From the NCBI RefSeq assembly GCF_900114035.1, contig NZ_FORP01000001.1, positions 620,001-684,000 of the forward strand: a DNA stretch of 64,000 bases, written 5' to 3'. The DNA comes from Amycolatopsis sacchari. Its GTDB lineage: Bacteria; Actinomycetota; Actinomycetes; Mycobacteriales; Pseudonocardiaceae. Under the pieces are notes generated by a model. The model was given only the letters and a program-made list of their open reading frames with translations, was not told where the DNA came from and did no database searches. The translations under genes were made by a program, and so were the position numbers. Position 1 is the first letter of the stretch. The number at the start of each line of letters is the position of its first letter. Shown here piece after piece: positions 44,483 through 53,454 of the stretch.

Positions 44483-45257
44483 CTCCCGGCACCGCTTCGC
44501 CGAGGTAGGCGCGCTGCACGGCGGGGTCGGCCCGCACCTGCTCCGGGGTGCCGCGCGCGATCACCTCGCCGAAGTCGAGCACCACCAGCTCGTCGCACAG
44601 GTTCATCACGAAGTCCATGTGGTGCTCGACGAGCATGACCGTGGTGTGCTGCCGCAGGCCCCGCACGATCCCGGCGAGGTCCGCGGTTTCCTGTTCGGAC
44701 AGTCCCGCCGCCGGTTCGTCGAGCAGCAGCAGCCGGGGTTCGCTGATCAGCGCCCGCGCGAGGGCGACGCGTTTCCTTGTGCCGTAAGGAAGACTGGCGC
44801 ACACGCGATGCGCTTCGGCGGCTATGTCCACTGTGGTCAGTACTCGCATGGCCTGCTCGGTCAGCCGCTGTTCGTGCCGTTGCGCCCACGGTGAGGCGAG
44901 CAGCGAGGACAGCACGCCGGTGCGGGCGCGGTGGGTGGCTCCGGCGAGCACGTTCTCCAGCACGGTCAGCCGCGGGAACAGGCCCAGCCCCTGCAGCGTG
45001 CGGGCGATGCCGTGCCGGGTCAGCTGGTGCGGCCGCGGGTGCCGGAGCGGCCTTCCGTCGAAGAACAGCGTGCCCGAGGTGGGGCGGACGAAGCCGCAGA
45101 TCGTGTTGAACAGCGTGGTCTTGCCCGCCCCGTTCGGCCCGATCACCCCGAGCACGCGCCCACGGGGCACGGCCAGCGACACCCGGTCGAGCACCCGCAG
45201 GCCCCCGAAGGACACGCTCAGCCCCTCGGCCCGCAGCAACGGATCATCGTCGTGCAT
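44469..45257 (-). CDS. livG: Branched-chain-amino-acid-type ABC ATPase, LivG
   Basis: From ATG 45257 the ATPase has 262 residues, with Walker A GPNGAGKTTLFNTICGFV, the LivG loop GIARTLQGLGLFPRLTVLENVL, and Walker B LLLLDEPAAGLSEQET. The signature reads LPYGTRKRVALARAL, the usual LivG LSYGxQRRxEIARAL form with changes. The Gln of the usual FQ after the Q-loop region is present as TLQ. It is the first gene of the operon; ATG 45257 is chosen because the frame upstream runs through the palindromic promoter region. Confidence 0.92.
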   Translation of the reverse strand: MHDDDPLLRAEGLSVSFGGLRVLDRVSLAVPRGRVLGVIGPNGAGKTTLFNTICGFVRPTSGTLFFDGRPLRHPRPHQLTRHGIARTLQGLGLFPRLTVLENVLAGATHRARTGVLSSLLASPWAQRHEQRLTEQAMRVLTTVDIAAEAHRVCASLPYGTRKRVALARALISEPRLLLLDEPAAGLSEQETADLAGIVRGLRQHTTVMLVEHHMDFVMNLCDELVVLDFGEVIARGTPEQVRADPAVQRAYLGEAVPGGADA

Positions 45258-45299
45258 GGGTCGCGACCACCGCCTCATCGCAGCGTCCGGTATCCAGCA

Positions 45300-45318
45300 A
45301 ACCGAATCCGATTCGGTT
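45300..45318. promoter_or_regulatory. 19-bp palindrome in the livG / acyl-CoA ligase promoter region
   Basis: AACCGAATC (45300-45308) and GATTCGGTT (45310-45318) are perfect inverted repeats around one central base. It lies 43 bp upstream of livG. A second symmetric element, GAAC-GGC-GTTC (45436-45446), lies just before the acyl-CoA ligase start and is preceded by AACC, like the first. Together they look like operators of a dimeric regulator, probably TetR-type, governing both directions. Confidence 0.7.
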
Positions 45319-45461
45319 CGCGGCGAACGGTACAGCGTTATGTCCGCCTTGCCCAGACCTGTCGGCAAAGGACTCCGCGACACGCCGCGCTGTTACGGCA
45401 CCGTGATCGTGACCTTGCTACCGTCGGAGTAAACCGAACGGCGTTCTGGAATGGGGAGCCG

Positions 45462-46964
45462 ATGCTGAACCTCTCGGTCCTGCTGTCCTCGACCGCGCGC
45501 ACGCGCCCCGCCCGCACCGCGCTGCGCTGCGGGGACCAGGCGCTGACCTACGCCGAGCTCGACCGGCAGGCCCGGCAGGTGGCCGAATCCGTGCGTGCCC
45601 GCGGGATCCGCCCCGGCGACCGGGTCGCGCTCGTCAGCCCGAACCTGCTCGCCTTCCCCGTCGTCTACTACGGGCTGCTCATGGCGGGGGCCGTGGTGAT
45701 CCCGCTCAACCCGCTGCTCAAGGAGCGCGAGCTCGCGTTCATCTTCGGCGACAGCGGGACCACCGCCGTGTTCGCCTGGGAGGGCAGTGAGCAGCTGCCC
45801 GTGCTCGGCAACGTCCGCCGCGCCGCGGCCGCGACCCCGTCCGTCCGCGAGGTCTTCGCCCTCGGCGAGCTGCCCGGCCTGCTCGCGCCGTTCCCCGGCA
45901 CGGCCGAGGCCGAGCCGACCGCCGCCGAGGACCCGGCGGTGATCATCTACACCAGCGGCACGACCGGCACCCCCAAGGGCGCGGTGCTGTCCCACCTGAG
46001 CCTGCTGCTCAACGCCCGCATGAAGGAACTGCTCATCCCGAAGCACGAGCACGACGTCGTCCTCGTCGCGCTGCCGCTGTACCACATCTTCGGGCAGACC
46101 TCGGTGCTCAACGGCAACGTGCACAGCGGCGCCACGCTCGTCCTGCTCCCCCGCTTCGACCCGGACACCGCGCTCGACCTCCTCGTCGGCCACCGGGTCA
46201 CGCTGTTCTCCGGCGTGCCGTCGATGTTCCAGGCGTTCCTGCAGACCGATCCCGAAGGCACGCGGCTGCGCAAGGCCGCCGAGACCATCCGGCTCATCAC
46301 CTCCGGCGGGGCGCCGCTGCCGGTCGCGGTGTTCGAACGCTTCGAGCGGGTGTGCGGGCTGCGGATCCGGCAGGGCTACGGGCTGTCCGAAACCAGCCCC
46401 ACCGTCACGTTCTGCCCGTGGGACGAACCCATCCGGCCCGCCTCGGTGGGGAAACCCGTGTGGGGCGTGGACATCCGCGTCGTCGACCGCGACGACCGGC
46501 CGGTGCCCGCGGGCACCGTGGGGGAGATCGTCATCCGCGGGCACTGCCTGATGCTCGGGTACCACAACCGGCCCGAGGCGACCGCCGAGGCGATCCGCGA
46601 CGGCTGGTTCCACACCGGCGACCTGGGCCGCTTCGACGAGGACGGCTGGCTCTACGTGGTCGACCGCGCCAAGGACCTCATCCTGCGCGGCGGCTACAAC
46701 GTCTACCCCGCTGAGGTGGAGCAGGTGCTGCTGTCCCATCCGGCGGTGGCGATGACGGCGGTGGTGGGCGAACCCCACGAACGGCTCGGCCAGGAGGTCG
46801 TGGCCCACGTCGTCCCCCGCGCCGGTGCCCGGATCGACCCGGACGAGCTGAGCGCGTACGCCCGGGAACGGCTCGCCGAGTACAAGTACCCGCGCCGCAT
46901 CGTCGTGCGGGACGAGCTGCCGATGACCTCGACCGGCAAGGTACTGAAACGCGCGCTGGGTTGA
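45462..46964 (+). CDS. Acyl-CoA synthetase (AMP-forming acid-CoA ligase)
   Basis: The 500-residue enzyme activates a carboxylic acid to its CoA thioester by way of an acyl-AMP. The motifs are complete: IIYTSGTTGTPKGAVLSH (P-loop), GYGLSETSPTV, DGWFHTGDLGRFDEDGWLYVVDRAKDLIL, GGYNVYPAEVE and TSTGKVLKRAL (catalytic Lys). ATG 45462 has GGGGAG 3 nt upstream. It is divergent from the liv importer and followed by an amidase gene, so imported acids or amides could be processed. The acid chain is not determinable from sequence. Confidence 0.92.
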   Translation: MLNLSVLLSSTARTRPARTALRCGDQALTYAELDRQARQVAESVRARGIRPGDRVALVSPNLLAFPVVYYGLLMAGAVVIPLNPLLKERELAFIFGDSGTTAVFAWEGSEQLPVLGNVRRAAAATPSVREVFALGELPGLLAPFPGTAEAEPTAAEDPAVIIYTSGTTGTPKGAVLSHLSLLLNARMKELLIPKHEHDVVLVALPLYHIFGQTSVLNGNVHSGATLVLLPRFDPDTALDLLVGHRVTLFSGVPSMFQAFLQTDPEGTRLRKAAETIRLITSGGAPLPVAVFERFERVCGLRIRQGYGLSETSPTVTFCPWDEPIRPASVGKPVWGVDIRVVDRDDRPVPAGTVGEIVIRGHCLMLGYHNRPEATAEAIRDGWFHTGDLGRFDEDGWLYVVDRAKDLILRGGYNVYPAEVEQVLLSHPAVAMTAVVGEPHERLGQEVVAHVVPRAGARIDPDELSAYARERLAEYKYPRRIVVRDELPMTSTGKVLKRALG

Positions 46965-47027
46965 CGCGTTTCCCTTGTGGGAACCGGGATTTTATGGCCT
47001 TTCCGGCAGGCGGTTACGGTCGCTTCC

Positions 47028-48458
47028 ATGCCATCGAACCTTCCGGCCGCCGCAGAACTCCTGACCGCCTTGCGTGCCGGTGACGTGACCTCGCTCGAGC
47101 TGACCGACGAGGCCATCGCGCGTATCGAGCGGGACGACGAGGTGCTCAACGCGATCTGCGTGACGGACTTCGACCGGGCGCGGACCGCCGCGCGAGAGGC
47201 CGACCAGGCGCGCGCCCGCGGCGAGGACCGGCCGCTGCTCGGAATTCCGGTGACGGTCAAGGAGTCCTACAACATCGCCGGACTGCCCACGACCTGGGGC
47301 GTCCCGCGGTACCGGGACTTCGTGCCCACCGAGGACGCCGTACCCGTGTCACGGCTTAAGGCCGCGGGTGCGGTGGTGCTCGGCAAGACCAACGTGCCCT
47401 TGGGCCTGCAGGACATCCAGACCTTCAACGAGCTCTACGGCACCACCACCAACCCGTGGGACCACACTCGTACGTCAGGTGGTTCCTCCGGCGGATCGGC
47501 GGCGGCGCTGGCGGCCGGGTTCGGTGCGTTGTCGATCGGTTCGGATCTCGCCGGTTCGCTGCGCACCCCCGCGCATTTCTGCGGGATCTACGCGCACAAG
47601 CCGACACTCGGGCTCGTGGCGCACCGCGGCATGGCCTTCCCGGCCTCGCCCGCGTTGCCGGCCGACCTCGACCTCGCCGTCGTCGGCCCGATGGCGCGCA
47701 CCGCCCGCGACCTCACGCTCCTGCTCGACGTCATGGCCGGACCGGACCCGCTGACGTTCGGCAAGGCATATCACCTGGCCCTGCCGCCCGCGCGCCACGA
47801 GCGGCTGAGCGAGTTCCGGGTCCTCGTTCTGGACGAGCACCCGCTCATCCCGACCGGGGCGGCTGTGCGGGCGGGCGTGCACCGGGTGGCGGCCGCGCTC
47901 ACCGACGGCGGCGCCCGCGTGGAACGGCGCAGCGCGCTGCTGCCCGACCTGGCCGAATCCGCGACGCTGTACATGCAGTTGCTGATTTCCGGTGCCGTCG
48001 CGCGTTTTCCCGTCGAATCGCTCAAGCGGCCGGACGAGGACGACCAGAGCCTCGACGCCGTGCGGCTGCGGGCCATGGCGTTCAGCCACCACGACTGGCT
48101 CGAGGCGGACAACCGCCGCGAACTCCACCGCCACGGCTGGCGGCAGCTGTTCACCGAGTTCGACGCCGTCGTCTGCCCCATCACGCCGACGCCCGCGTTC
48201 CCGCACGACCACCACCCGAACCCGATGGAACGGCGCATCGACATCGACGACGTCGACTACCCCTACTTCGACCAGCTCGTGTGGGCGGGCCTGGCCACCA
48301 TGCCCGGCCTGCCCGCCACGGCGATACCCGCGGGCCGGTCGCCCGAGGGCCTGCCGGTGGGGGTGCAGCTCATCGGCCCGATGTTCGAGGACCGCACCCC
48401 GCTGCGGCTGGCCGAACTGCTCGAACAGCGGATCGGCGGCTTCGAGACGCCGCGATAG
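47028..48458 (+). CDS. Amidase (amidase-signature family)
   Basis: The 476-residue hydrolase has the Ser-Ser-Lys triad: Lys in PVTVKESYNIAGLPTTWG, Ser in TSGGSSGGSAAALAAGFGAL, and nucleophile Ser in SIGSDLAGSLRTPAHFCGIY. One Gly of the usual GSDxGGS core is Ala here. The C-terminal half has VCPITPTPAFPH and GLPATAIPAGRSPEGLPVGVQLIGP. It hydrolyses amides to acid and ammonia; the substrate is unknown. It sits 63 bp after the acyl-CoA ligase on the same strand, so an amide-to-acid-to-CoA route fed by the liv importer is plausible inference. Confidence 0.91.
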   Translation: MPSNLPAAAELLTALRAGDVTSLELTDEAIARIERDDEVLNAICVTDFDRARTAAREADQARARGEDRPLLGIPVTVKESYNIAGLPTTWGVPRYRDFVPTEDAVPVSRLKAAGAVVLGKTNVPLGLQDIQTFNELYGTTTNPWDHTRTSGGSSGGSAAALAAGFGALSIGSDLAGSLRTPAHFCGIYAHKPTLGLVAHRGMAFPASPALPADLDLAVVGPMARTARDLTLLLDVMAGPDPLTFGKAYHLALPPARHERLSEFRVLVLDEHPLIPTGAAVRAGVHRVAAALTDGGARVERRSALLPDLAESATLYMQLLISGAVARFPVESLKRPDEDDQSLDAVRLRAMAFSHHDWLEADNRRELHRHGWRQLFTEFDAVVCPITPTPAFPHDHHPNPMERRIDIDDVDYPYFDQLVWAGLATMPGLPATAIPAGRSPEGLPVGVQLIGPMFEDRTPLRLAELLEQRIGGFETPR

Positions 48459-48465
48459 GCCGCCG

Positions 48466-49509
48466 TCAGGGGCGCAGGATCAGCCGGATCGGGTTGCCTT
48501 CCTTGCGCACGAGACGCTCGACGGCGTCCGCCGCGTCGGCCAGCGGGACGTGGCCGCTGATCGAGCGGCTCCAGTCCAGCCGGTGGTGGCGGGCCAGCCC
48601 GATGAGCGTCTCCACGTCACCCGCGCCGGACCCGTAGTGGCCCAGCACCTGCTTGCGCAGGTAGCTCAGCGGGATGCTGTCGCGGATCGTCAGCGGCTGC
48701 GGGGTCAGGCCGACGAGCACCAGCTTGCCGCCGAAGCCCAGGCACTTCACCGCCTGCTCCCGCACCGCGGGCACTCCCGCCATGTCGAACGCGACGTCCA
48801 GCGCCCCGGTCTCGGCGAAGAGCTTGCGCACCAGGTCCGGATCGGCGGAGTCGAACGCGATGTCCGCGCCGAACTCCAGCGCCCGCTCGCGCGCCGGCTC
48901 CAGCGGGTCGACGGCCACGATCGGCGCCGCCCCCACGAGGCGCAGCAGCTGCACGGCGTGCGCGCCCAGCCCGCCCACGCCCCACACCCCGGCGGGGCGG
49001 CCGGGCCGCACGCCGGCGGTGCCGGTGATCGCACCCCATGGCGTGGACACCGCGTCGGGCACGATCGCCGCCTGGTCGAACGGCAGGTCGTCGGGCAGCG
49101 CGACCAGCGTGTGCGCGCTCGCCAGCGCGTACTCCGCCCAGCCGCCGTCGTAGTCGACGCCCCGCGTGCGCACCTGCAGGCAGGGCTCGCGGAACCGGAC
49201 GCAGTTCGCGCACCGGCCGCACCGCTCGCCCGCCTGCAGCGTGACCCGCTGCCCCTCCTGCCAGCCGCCGGGCACGTCCGGGCCCAGCGCGTCGATCACG
49301 CCGGCCACCTCGTGGCCCAGCGTGACCTCCGGCCCGTCGAGGAACAGCGGCGTCAGGCTGCCGTCGATCAGGTGCACGTCGGACAGGCACACCCCCGCGG
49401 CCTCGACCTTGACGCGGACCTGCCCCGGGCCCGGTCCGGGCACGGGCACCTCCCGCACCTCGAACCGGCGGGGGTCCAGGCGCAGCCGCCCGGCGAGCAT
49501 CGTGCCCAC
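48466..49509 (-). CDS. Zinc-dependent alcohol dehydrogenase (MDR family)
   Basis: The 347-residue enzyme (or 344 from ATG 49500) has catalytic-zinc residues in AAGVCLSDVHL and TLGHEVAG, structural-zinc cysteines in CGRCANCVRFREPC, and the NAD site GVWGVGGLGAHAVQLL. It oxidises an alcohol to aldehyde or ketone, or the reverse. It begins 3 nt after the thioredoxin stop, so the two are one transcript. The substrate is unknown. Confidence 0.91.
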   Translation of the reverse strand: MGTMLAGRLRLDPRRFEVREVPVPGPGPGQVRVKVEAAGVCLSDVHLIDGSLTPLFLDGPEVTLGHEVAGVIDALGPDVPGGWQEGQRVTLQAGERCGRCANCVRFREPCLQVRTRGVDYDGGWAEYALASAHTLVALPDDLPFDQAAIVPDAVSTPWGAITGTAGVRPGRPAGVWGVGGLGAHAVQLLRLVGAAPIVAVDPLEPARERALEFGADIAFDSADPDLVRKLFAETGALDVAFDMAGVPAVREQAVKCLGFGGKLVLVGLTPQPLTIRDSIPLSYLRKQVLGHYGSGAGDVETLIGLARHHRLDWSRSISGHVPLADAADAVERLVRKEGNPIRLILRP

Positions 49510-49512
49510 GGC

Positions 49513-49887
<375 letters not shown>

Positions 49888-49956
49888 GCGATACTCCTCA
49901 ACCGGGGGATGGACACCAGGCACAACACAGCCCACGGTACCGGCATTCCGCGGGTC

Positions 49957-50436
49957 CTAATCGGACGACGACGGCGTGGCCTCGTGCCCGGGCAGGCCCG
50001 GCGTGCGGCGGTCCCGCTTGAGCTGCGCCTCGTACACGTGCCGCAGCCCGCCCGTCAGCTCCCGCGCCTTCGCCTCGAACTCCCGGAACGGCTGGTAGTA
50101 GGTCTCGTCGTAGCCCTCCACCACCTGGAACGTCCAGCGGCCCGGCAGCACGTTGCGGCCCGGCAGCACGTTGCGGCCCAGCAGCTCGGCCTCCAGCTCG
50201 TCGGCGAGCTTGCCGTGCCCGGCCTCGCGCAGCAGCCCGATCGCCTTGCCGACCGCGAAGTCCGCCGTGCCGCTGAGCCGGTGGAACTGGTACAGGTGCC
50301 CGCGCGCGACCTCCACCGTCTCCAGCGCCGCGCTCAGCGCCCCCACCGCCTCGACGGTCGTGGGATCGAACCGCGTGCCGACGAGTGACTCGCCCTGCAG
50401 GCGGGTATCAGACGTTTCGTCCGGAGTGTGTGCCAT
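49957..50436 (-). CDS. Conserved hypothetical protein with a short tandem duplication
   Basis: From ATG 50436 the protein has 159 residues. It is helical and soluble, with ALETVEVARGHLYQFHRLSGTADFAVGKAIGLLREAGHGKLADELEAELLGRN near residues 35-90 (only fragments are conserved-looking to me) and WTFQVVEGYDETYYQPFREFE later. It contains GRNVLPGRNVLPGR, produced by an 18-bp tandem repeat. I know no function. It lies upstream of the thioredoxin gene on the same strand with a 69-bp gap, and is divergent from the SRPBCC gene. Confidence 0.75.
   Translation of the reverse strand: MAHTPDETSDTRLQGESLVGTRFDPTTVEAVGALSAALETVEVARGHLYQFHRLSGTADFAVGKAIGLLREAGHGKLADELEAELLGRNVLPGRNVLPGRWTFQVVEGYDETYYQPFREFEAKARELTGGLRHVYEAQLKRDRRTPGLPGHEATPSSSD
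50141..50176. repeat. 18-bp exact tandem duplication inside a coding gene
   Basis: CCCGGCAGCACGTTGCGG occurs twice in a row (50141-50158 and 50159-50176). It adds six residues (NVLPGR) in frame to the hypothetical protein. The start of a third copy is degenerate (CCCAGCAG). This looks like a recent replication-slippage event. Confidence 0.95.
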
Positions 50437-50496
50437 GGGAGGCCGGGTACCCGCCGCGGGCACAACGATGCACGAACGTTGCACAGGAGGCCGCTG

Positions 50497-50934
50497 GTGG
50501 AGATCAGCCGGGAAATCGACGCGCCGCCGGCGGCCGTCTACCGCGTGCTCGCGGACGGGTGGAGCTACGGCAGCTGGGTGGTGGGCAACTCCCGCGTGCG
50601 CCAGGTGGACGAGACCTGGCCCGCGCCGGGCAGCCGCATCCACCACAGCGCCGGCGTCTGGCCGCTGCGGATCAACGACGTCACCGTCGTGCGGACGGCG
50701 GAGCCGGAGCGGTCACTGGAGCTGCACGCCCAGCTGTGGCTGTTCGGCGCCGCCGACATCCGCCTCACCCTCGAACCGCTCGGCGCCCACCGCACCCGCG
50801 TGACCATGGCCGAAAAGCTCACCGCGGGCCCCGCCCGGTTCGTGCCCGGCCTGGTGCAGGGCCTCGCGCTCTGGCCGCGCAACGCCGAAGCCCTGCGCCG
50901 CCTCGCCGACATCGCCGTGGGGCGCGAGCGCTGA
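50497..50934 (+). CDS. SRPBCC / polyketide cyclase-like protein
   Basis: GTG 50497 has AGGAGG six bases upstream and gives 145 residues. The START-like fold begins VEISREIDAPPAAVYRVLADGWSYGSWVVG and continues RIHHSAGVWPLRINDVTVV and FVPGLVQGLALWPRNAEALRRLAD. Such proteins bind hydrophobic ligands; some are cyclases. The function here is unknown. It is divergent from the hypothetical gene and precedes the ABC operon by 108 bp. Confidence 0.86.
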   Translation: MEISREIDAPPAAVYRVLADGWSYGSWVVGNSRVRQVDETWPAPGSRIHHSAGVWPLRINDVTVVRTAEPERSLELHAQLWLFGAADIRLTLEPLGAHRTRVTMAEKLTAGPARFVPGLVQGLALWPRNAEALRRLADIAVGRER

Positions 50935-50988
50935 GCATTTCCTGTACGTGAGCCGCACCCCGGCGCCCTGACCGGCCGGACTCCCAGA

Positions 50989-51001
50989 GTTCTCCCAGGA
51001 A
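50989..51001 (+). promoter_or_regulatory. Possible response-regulator site before the ABC operon
   Basis: GTTCTCCCAGGAA, with GTTC/GAAC symmetry at 50989-51002, lies 42 bp before the ATPase start. CTCCCAG also repeats at 50981 and 50992 (11 bp apart), with CACCCAG at 51013. OmpR-type regulators bind such 10-11 bp direct repeats. A copy with one change stands before the response-regulator gene. Confidence 0.55.
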
Positions 51002-51042
51002 CACCGGGAAACCACCCAGGACCGCACGCCAGGCTCGCGGCC

Positions 51043-51957
51043 ATGACAGCCATCGAGATCCAGGGCCTCACCAAGCGGTACGGCCCCGACACCGTGGTGG
51101 ACGACCTGTCCTTCACCGTCACCCCAGGACGGGTCACCGGCTTCCTCGGCCCCAACGGGGCCGGCAAGTCCACGACCATGCGCATGATCACCGGACTGGC
51201 CGAACCCACCCGCGGCTCGCTCACCATCGGCGGCCGCCGCTACCGCGACCTGCCCGTCCCCCTCACCGAAGTCGGCGCACTGCTCGACGCCGGCGCCGTG
51301 CACGGCGCCCGCACCGCCCGCGACCACCTCCACGCCCTCGCCGCGAGCAACGCCCTCCCCCGCCGGCGCGTCGACGAAGTCCTCGAACGCACCGGGCTCA
51401 CCGCGGTCGCGGGCAAACGCGCCGGCGGCTTCTCACTCGGCATGCGGCAGCGACTCGGCATCGCCGCCGCACTGCTCGGCGACCCCAGCGTCCTGATCTT
51501 CGACGAACCGGTCAACGGCCTCGACCCCGAAGGCATCCGCTGGATCCGCGACCTCCTGCGCTCCCTGTCCCGCGAAGGCCGCGCCGTCCTCGTCTCCAGC
51601 CACCTCATGAGCGAGATGGCGCAGACCGCCGACCACCTCGTCGTGATCGGCCGCGGCAGGCTCATCGCCGACACCGGCATGAACGAGTTCCTCGACTCCA
51701 GCGGCGAAGGCACCGTCCTCGTCCGCACCCCCGAGCACGACACCCTCGCCCGCCACCTCACCGCCGCGGGCGCCACCGTCCGGGAGGCACCGCAGCCCGG
51801 GCTCCTCGTCACCGGCCTCACCAGCGAGGAGATCGGCAAACTCGCCGCCTACCACGGCGTCGCGCTCAGCGAGCTCACCCCGCAACGGGCGTCGCTGGAG
51901 GACGCCTTCATGGCACTGACCGAGGACAGCGTCGACTACCAGGGAGCCCCGGCATGA
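51043..51957 (+). CDS. ABC-2 type exporter ATP-binding protein
   Basis: The 304-residue ATPase has Walker A GPNGAGKSTTMRMITGLA, signature FSLGMRQRLGIAAALLG and Walker B VLIFDEPVNGLDPEGIRWI, then a C-terminal region of about 85 residues typical of drug and antibiotic exporters (BcrA/DrrA style). It is coupled to the permease gene by ATGA and followed by a two-component system. The module is of the antibiotic or envelope-stress response type. Confidence 0.92.
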   Translation: MTAIEIQGLTKRYGPDTVVDDLSFTVTPGRVTGFLGPNGAGKSTTMRMITGLAEPTRGSLTIGGRRYRDLPVPLTEVGALLDAGAVHGARTARDHLHALAASNALPRRRVDEVLERTGLTAVAGKRAGGFSLGMRQRLGIAAALLGDPSVLIFDEPVNGLDPEGIRWIRDLLRSLSREGRAVLVSSHLMSEMAQTADHLVVIGRGRLIADTGMNEFLDSSGEGTVLVRTPEHDTLARHLTAAGATVREAPQPGLLVTGLTSEEIGKLAAYHGVALSELTPQRASLEDAFMALTEDSVDYQGAPA

Positions 51958-52733
51958 CCGTCACCTTCGCATCCACCCTGCGCGCCGAGTGGATCAAGCT
52001 CCGCAGCCTGCGCTCCAGCTGGTACACCCTGGCCTGCCTGTTCGCCGTCGGCCTCGGCATCGCCGTGCTCAGCACCAGCTCCGCCGGAGGCCAGTACGCG
52101 ACCGCGACACTCGAGGAACGCCAGAGCTGGGACCCGACGAAGCTGAGCCTGATGTCCTACATCGTCGCCCAGCTGGTCATCGGGGTCCTCGGCATCCTCA
52201 TCGTCACCTCCGAGTACGCGACCGGCCTCATGCGCACCTCGGTCACCGCCACGCCCCGCAGGCACCGGCTGCTCGCCGCCAAGCTCGTCCTCGCCGCCGC
52301 CATCGCCGTCGTCGCGGGCCAGGTCCTCATGTTCGCCGCGTTCTTCACCGGGCAGGCGCTGATGGCCGCCCAGCACCTGCCGCACACCGCGATCGGCGAC
52401 CCCGGTGTGCTGCCCGCCGTCGCGGGCGGCGGGCTGTACCTGACCGCGATCGCGGTGTTCGCGGTCGGCCTCGGCACGATCATGCGGGCGACGGCAGGCG
52501 CGCTCGCGACACTGGTGGGCGTCGTCTTCCTCGTCCCGGCCCTGTCCGGCCTGTTCCCGTCCTGGCTGGCCGGCGTGCTCGACTTCTGGCCCAGCGCGGG
52601 CGGCGCGGCGATCTTTTCCGTCGTCCCGGATCCGGACTACCCGCACCCGTGGCTCAACCTCGGCGGCATGTGCCTCGGGGCCGTCGCCGTGCTGGCCGCC
52701 GCGTTCGTGCTGTTCCGGCGCCGGGACGTGTGA
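51954..52733 (+). CDS. ABC-2 type exporter permease
   Basis: The 259-residue protein has about six membrane helices: LACLFAVGLGIAVLS, LSYIVAQLVIGVLGILIV-like region, LVLAAAIAVVAGQVLMFAAFF, LTAIAVFAVGLGTIMRAT, ATLVGVVFLVPALSGLF and AVAVLAAAFVLFRRRDV. The N-terminal RAEWIKLRSLRSSWYTL is typical of this permease class. It overlaps the ATPase gene by 4 nt. It forms the membrane part of the exporter; the substrate is unknown. Confidence 0.9.
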   Translation: MTVTFASTLRAEWIKLRSLRSSWYTLACLFAVGLGIAVLSTSSAGGQYATATLEERQSWDPTKLSLMSYIVAQLVIGVLGILIVTSEYATGLMRTSVTATPRRHRLLAAKLVLAAAIAVVAGQVLMFAAFFTGQALMAAQHLPHTAIGDPGVLPAVAGGGLYLTAIAVFAVGLGTIMRATAGALATLVGVVFLVPALSGLFPSWLAGVLDFWPSAGGAAIFSVVPDPDYPHPWLNLGGMCLGAVAVLAAAFVLFRRRDV

Positions 52734-52736
52734 AGC

Positions 52737-52749
52737 GTTCTCTCAGGAA
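52737..52749 (+). promoter_or_regulatory. Second copy of the 13-mer before the response regulator
   Basis: GTTCTCTCAGGAA matches GTTCTCCCAGGAA before the ABC operon at 12 of 13 positions. It sits in the 28-bp gap between the permease stop and the response-regulator GTG. This suggests the regulator controls its own gene and the exporter. With only two copies the claim needs binding tests. Confidence 0.5.
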
Positions 52750-52761
52750 GGCGTTCGTATC

Positions 52762-53454
52762 GTGACCGTCGTGAGTGGCGCGGAACGGTTGCTGGTCGTC
52801 GACGACGAACCCACCGTCCGGGAACTGCTCGCCGCGACACTGCGTTTCGCCGGGTTCCGGGTGAGCACCGCGGCCACCGGCGCCGAAGCCGTCGCCTCGG
52901 CCGCGGACTCCCCGCCCGACCTGGTGCTGCTCGACGTCATGCTGCCCGACCTCGACGGTTTCGAGGTCGTCCGGCGGCTGCGCGAGCACCACCCGGTGCC
53001 GGTCCTGTTCCTCACCGCGCGCGACCGGCAGGCCGACAAGATCACCGGCCTGTCCCTCGGCGCCGACGACTACGTGACCAAACCCTTCGACCTCGAAGAA
53101 CTCATCGCCCGCATCCGCGCGATCCTGCGCCGCACCACCGGCCGCCGCACCGGCCTGCTCACCAGCGGACCCCTCGTCCTCGACCCCGACGGCCACCAGG
53201 TCACCCGCGACGGCGAACCCGTCCGCCTGTCCCCCACCGAGTTCCGGCTGCTGCGCTACCTCATGGAGAACGCCGGGCAGGTGGTCTCCCGCGCCCAGAT
53301 CCTCGACCGCGTCTGGCAGTACGACTTCGGCGGCGACACCAGCATCGTGGACACCTACATCTCCTACCTCCGGCGCAAACTCGACGCCGGCCACCCCAAG
53401 CTCATCCACACCGTGCACGGCACCGGCTACGTCCTGCGGGAGCCACGGCGATGA
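52762..53454 (+). CDS. OmpR-family response regulator
   Basis: The 230-residue protein has a receiver with acidic pocket VVDDEP, phosphoacceptor Asp58 in LVLLDVMLPDLDG, Thr85 and Lys107 in DDYVTKPFDLEEL. The winged-helix domain follows: LSPTEFRLLRYLMENAGQVVSRAQILDRVW and TYISYLRRKL. It overlaps the kinase gene by 4 nt. It probably regulates the upstream ABC exporter. Confidence 0.94.
   Translation: MTVVSGAERLLVVDDEPTVRELLAATLRFAGFRVSTAATGAEAVASAADSPPDLVLLDVMLPDLDGFEVVRRLREHHPVPVLFLTARDRQADKITGLSLGADDYVTKPFDLEELIARIRAILRRTTGRRTGLLTSGPLVLDPDGHQVTRDGEPVRLSPTEFRLLRYLMENAGQVVSRAQILDRVWQYDFGGDTSIVDTYISYLRRKLDAGHPKLIHTVHGTGYVLREPRR

Noticed and set aside
45436-45446. GAACGGCGTTC as a separate operator.
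   Set aside because: Only 4-bp arms. It is mentioned with the 19-bp palindrome but is too weak to list alone.
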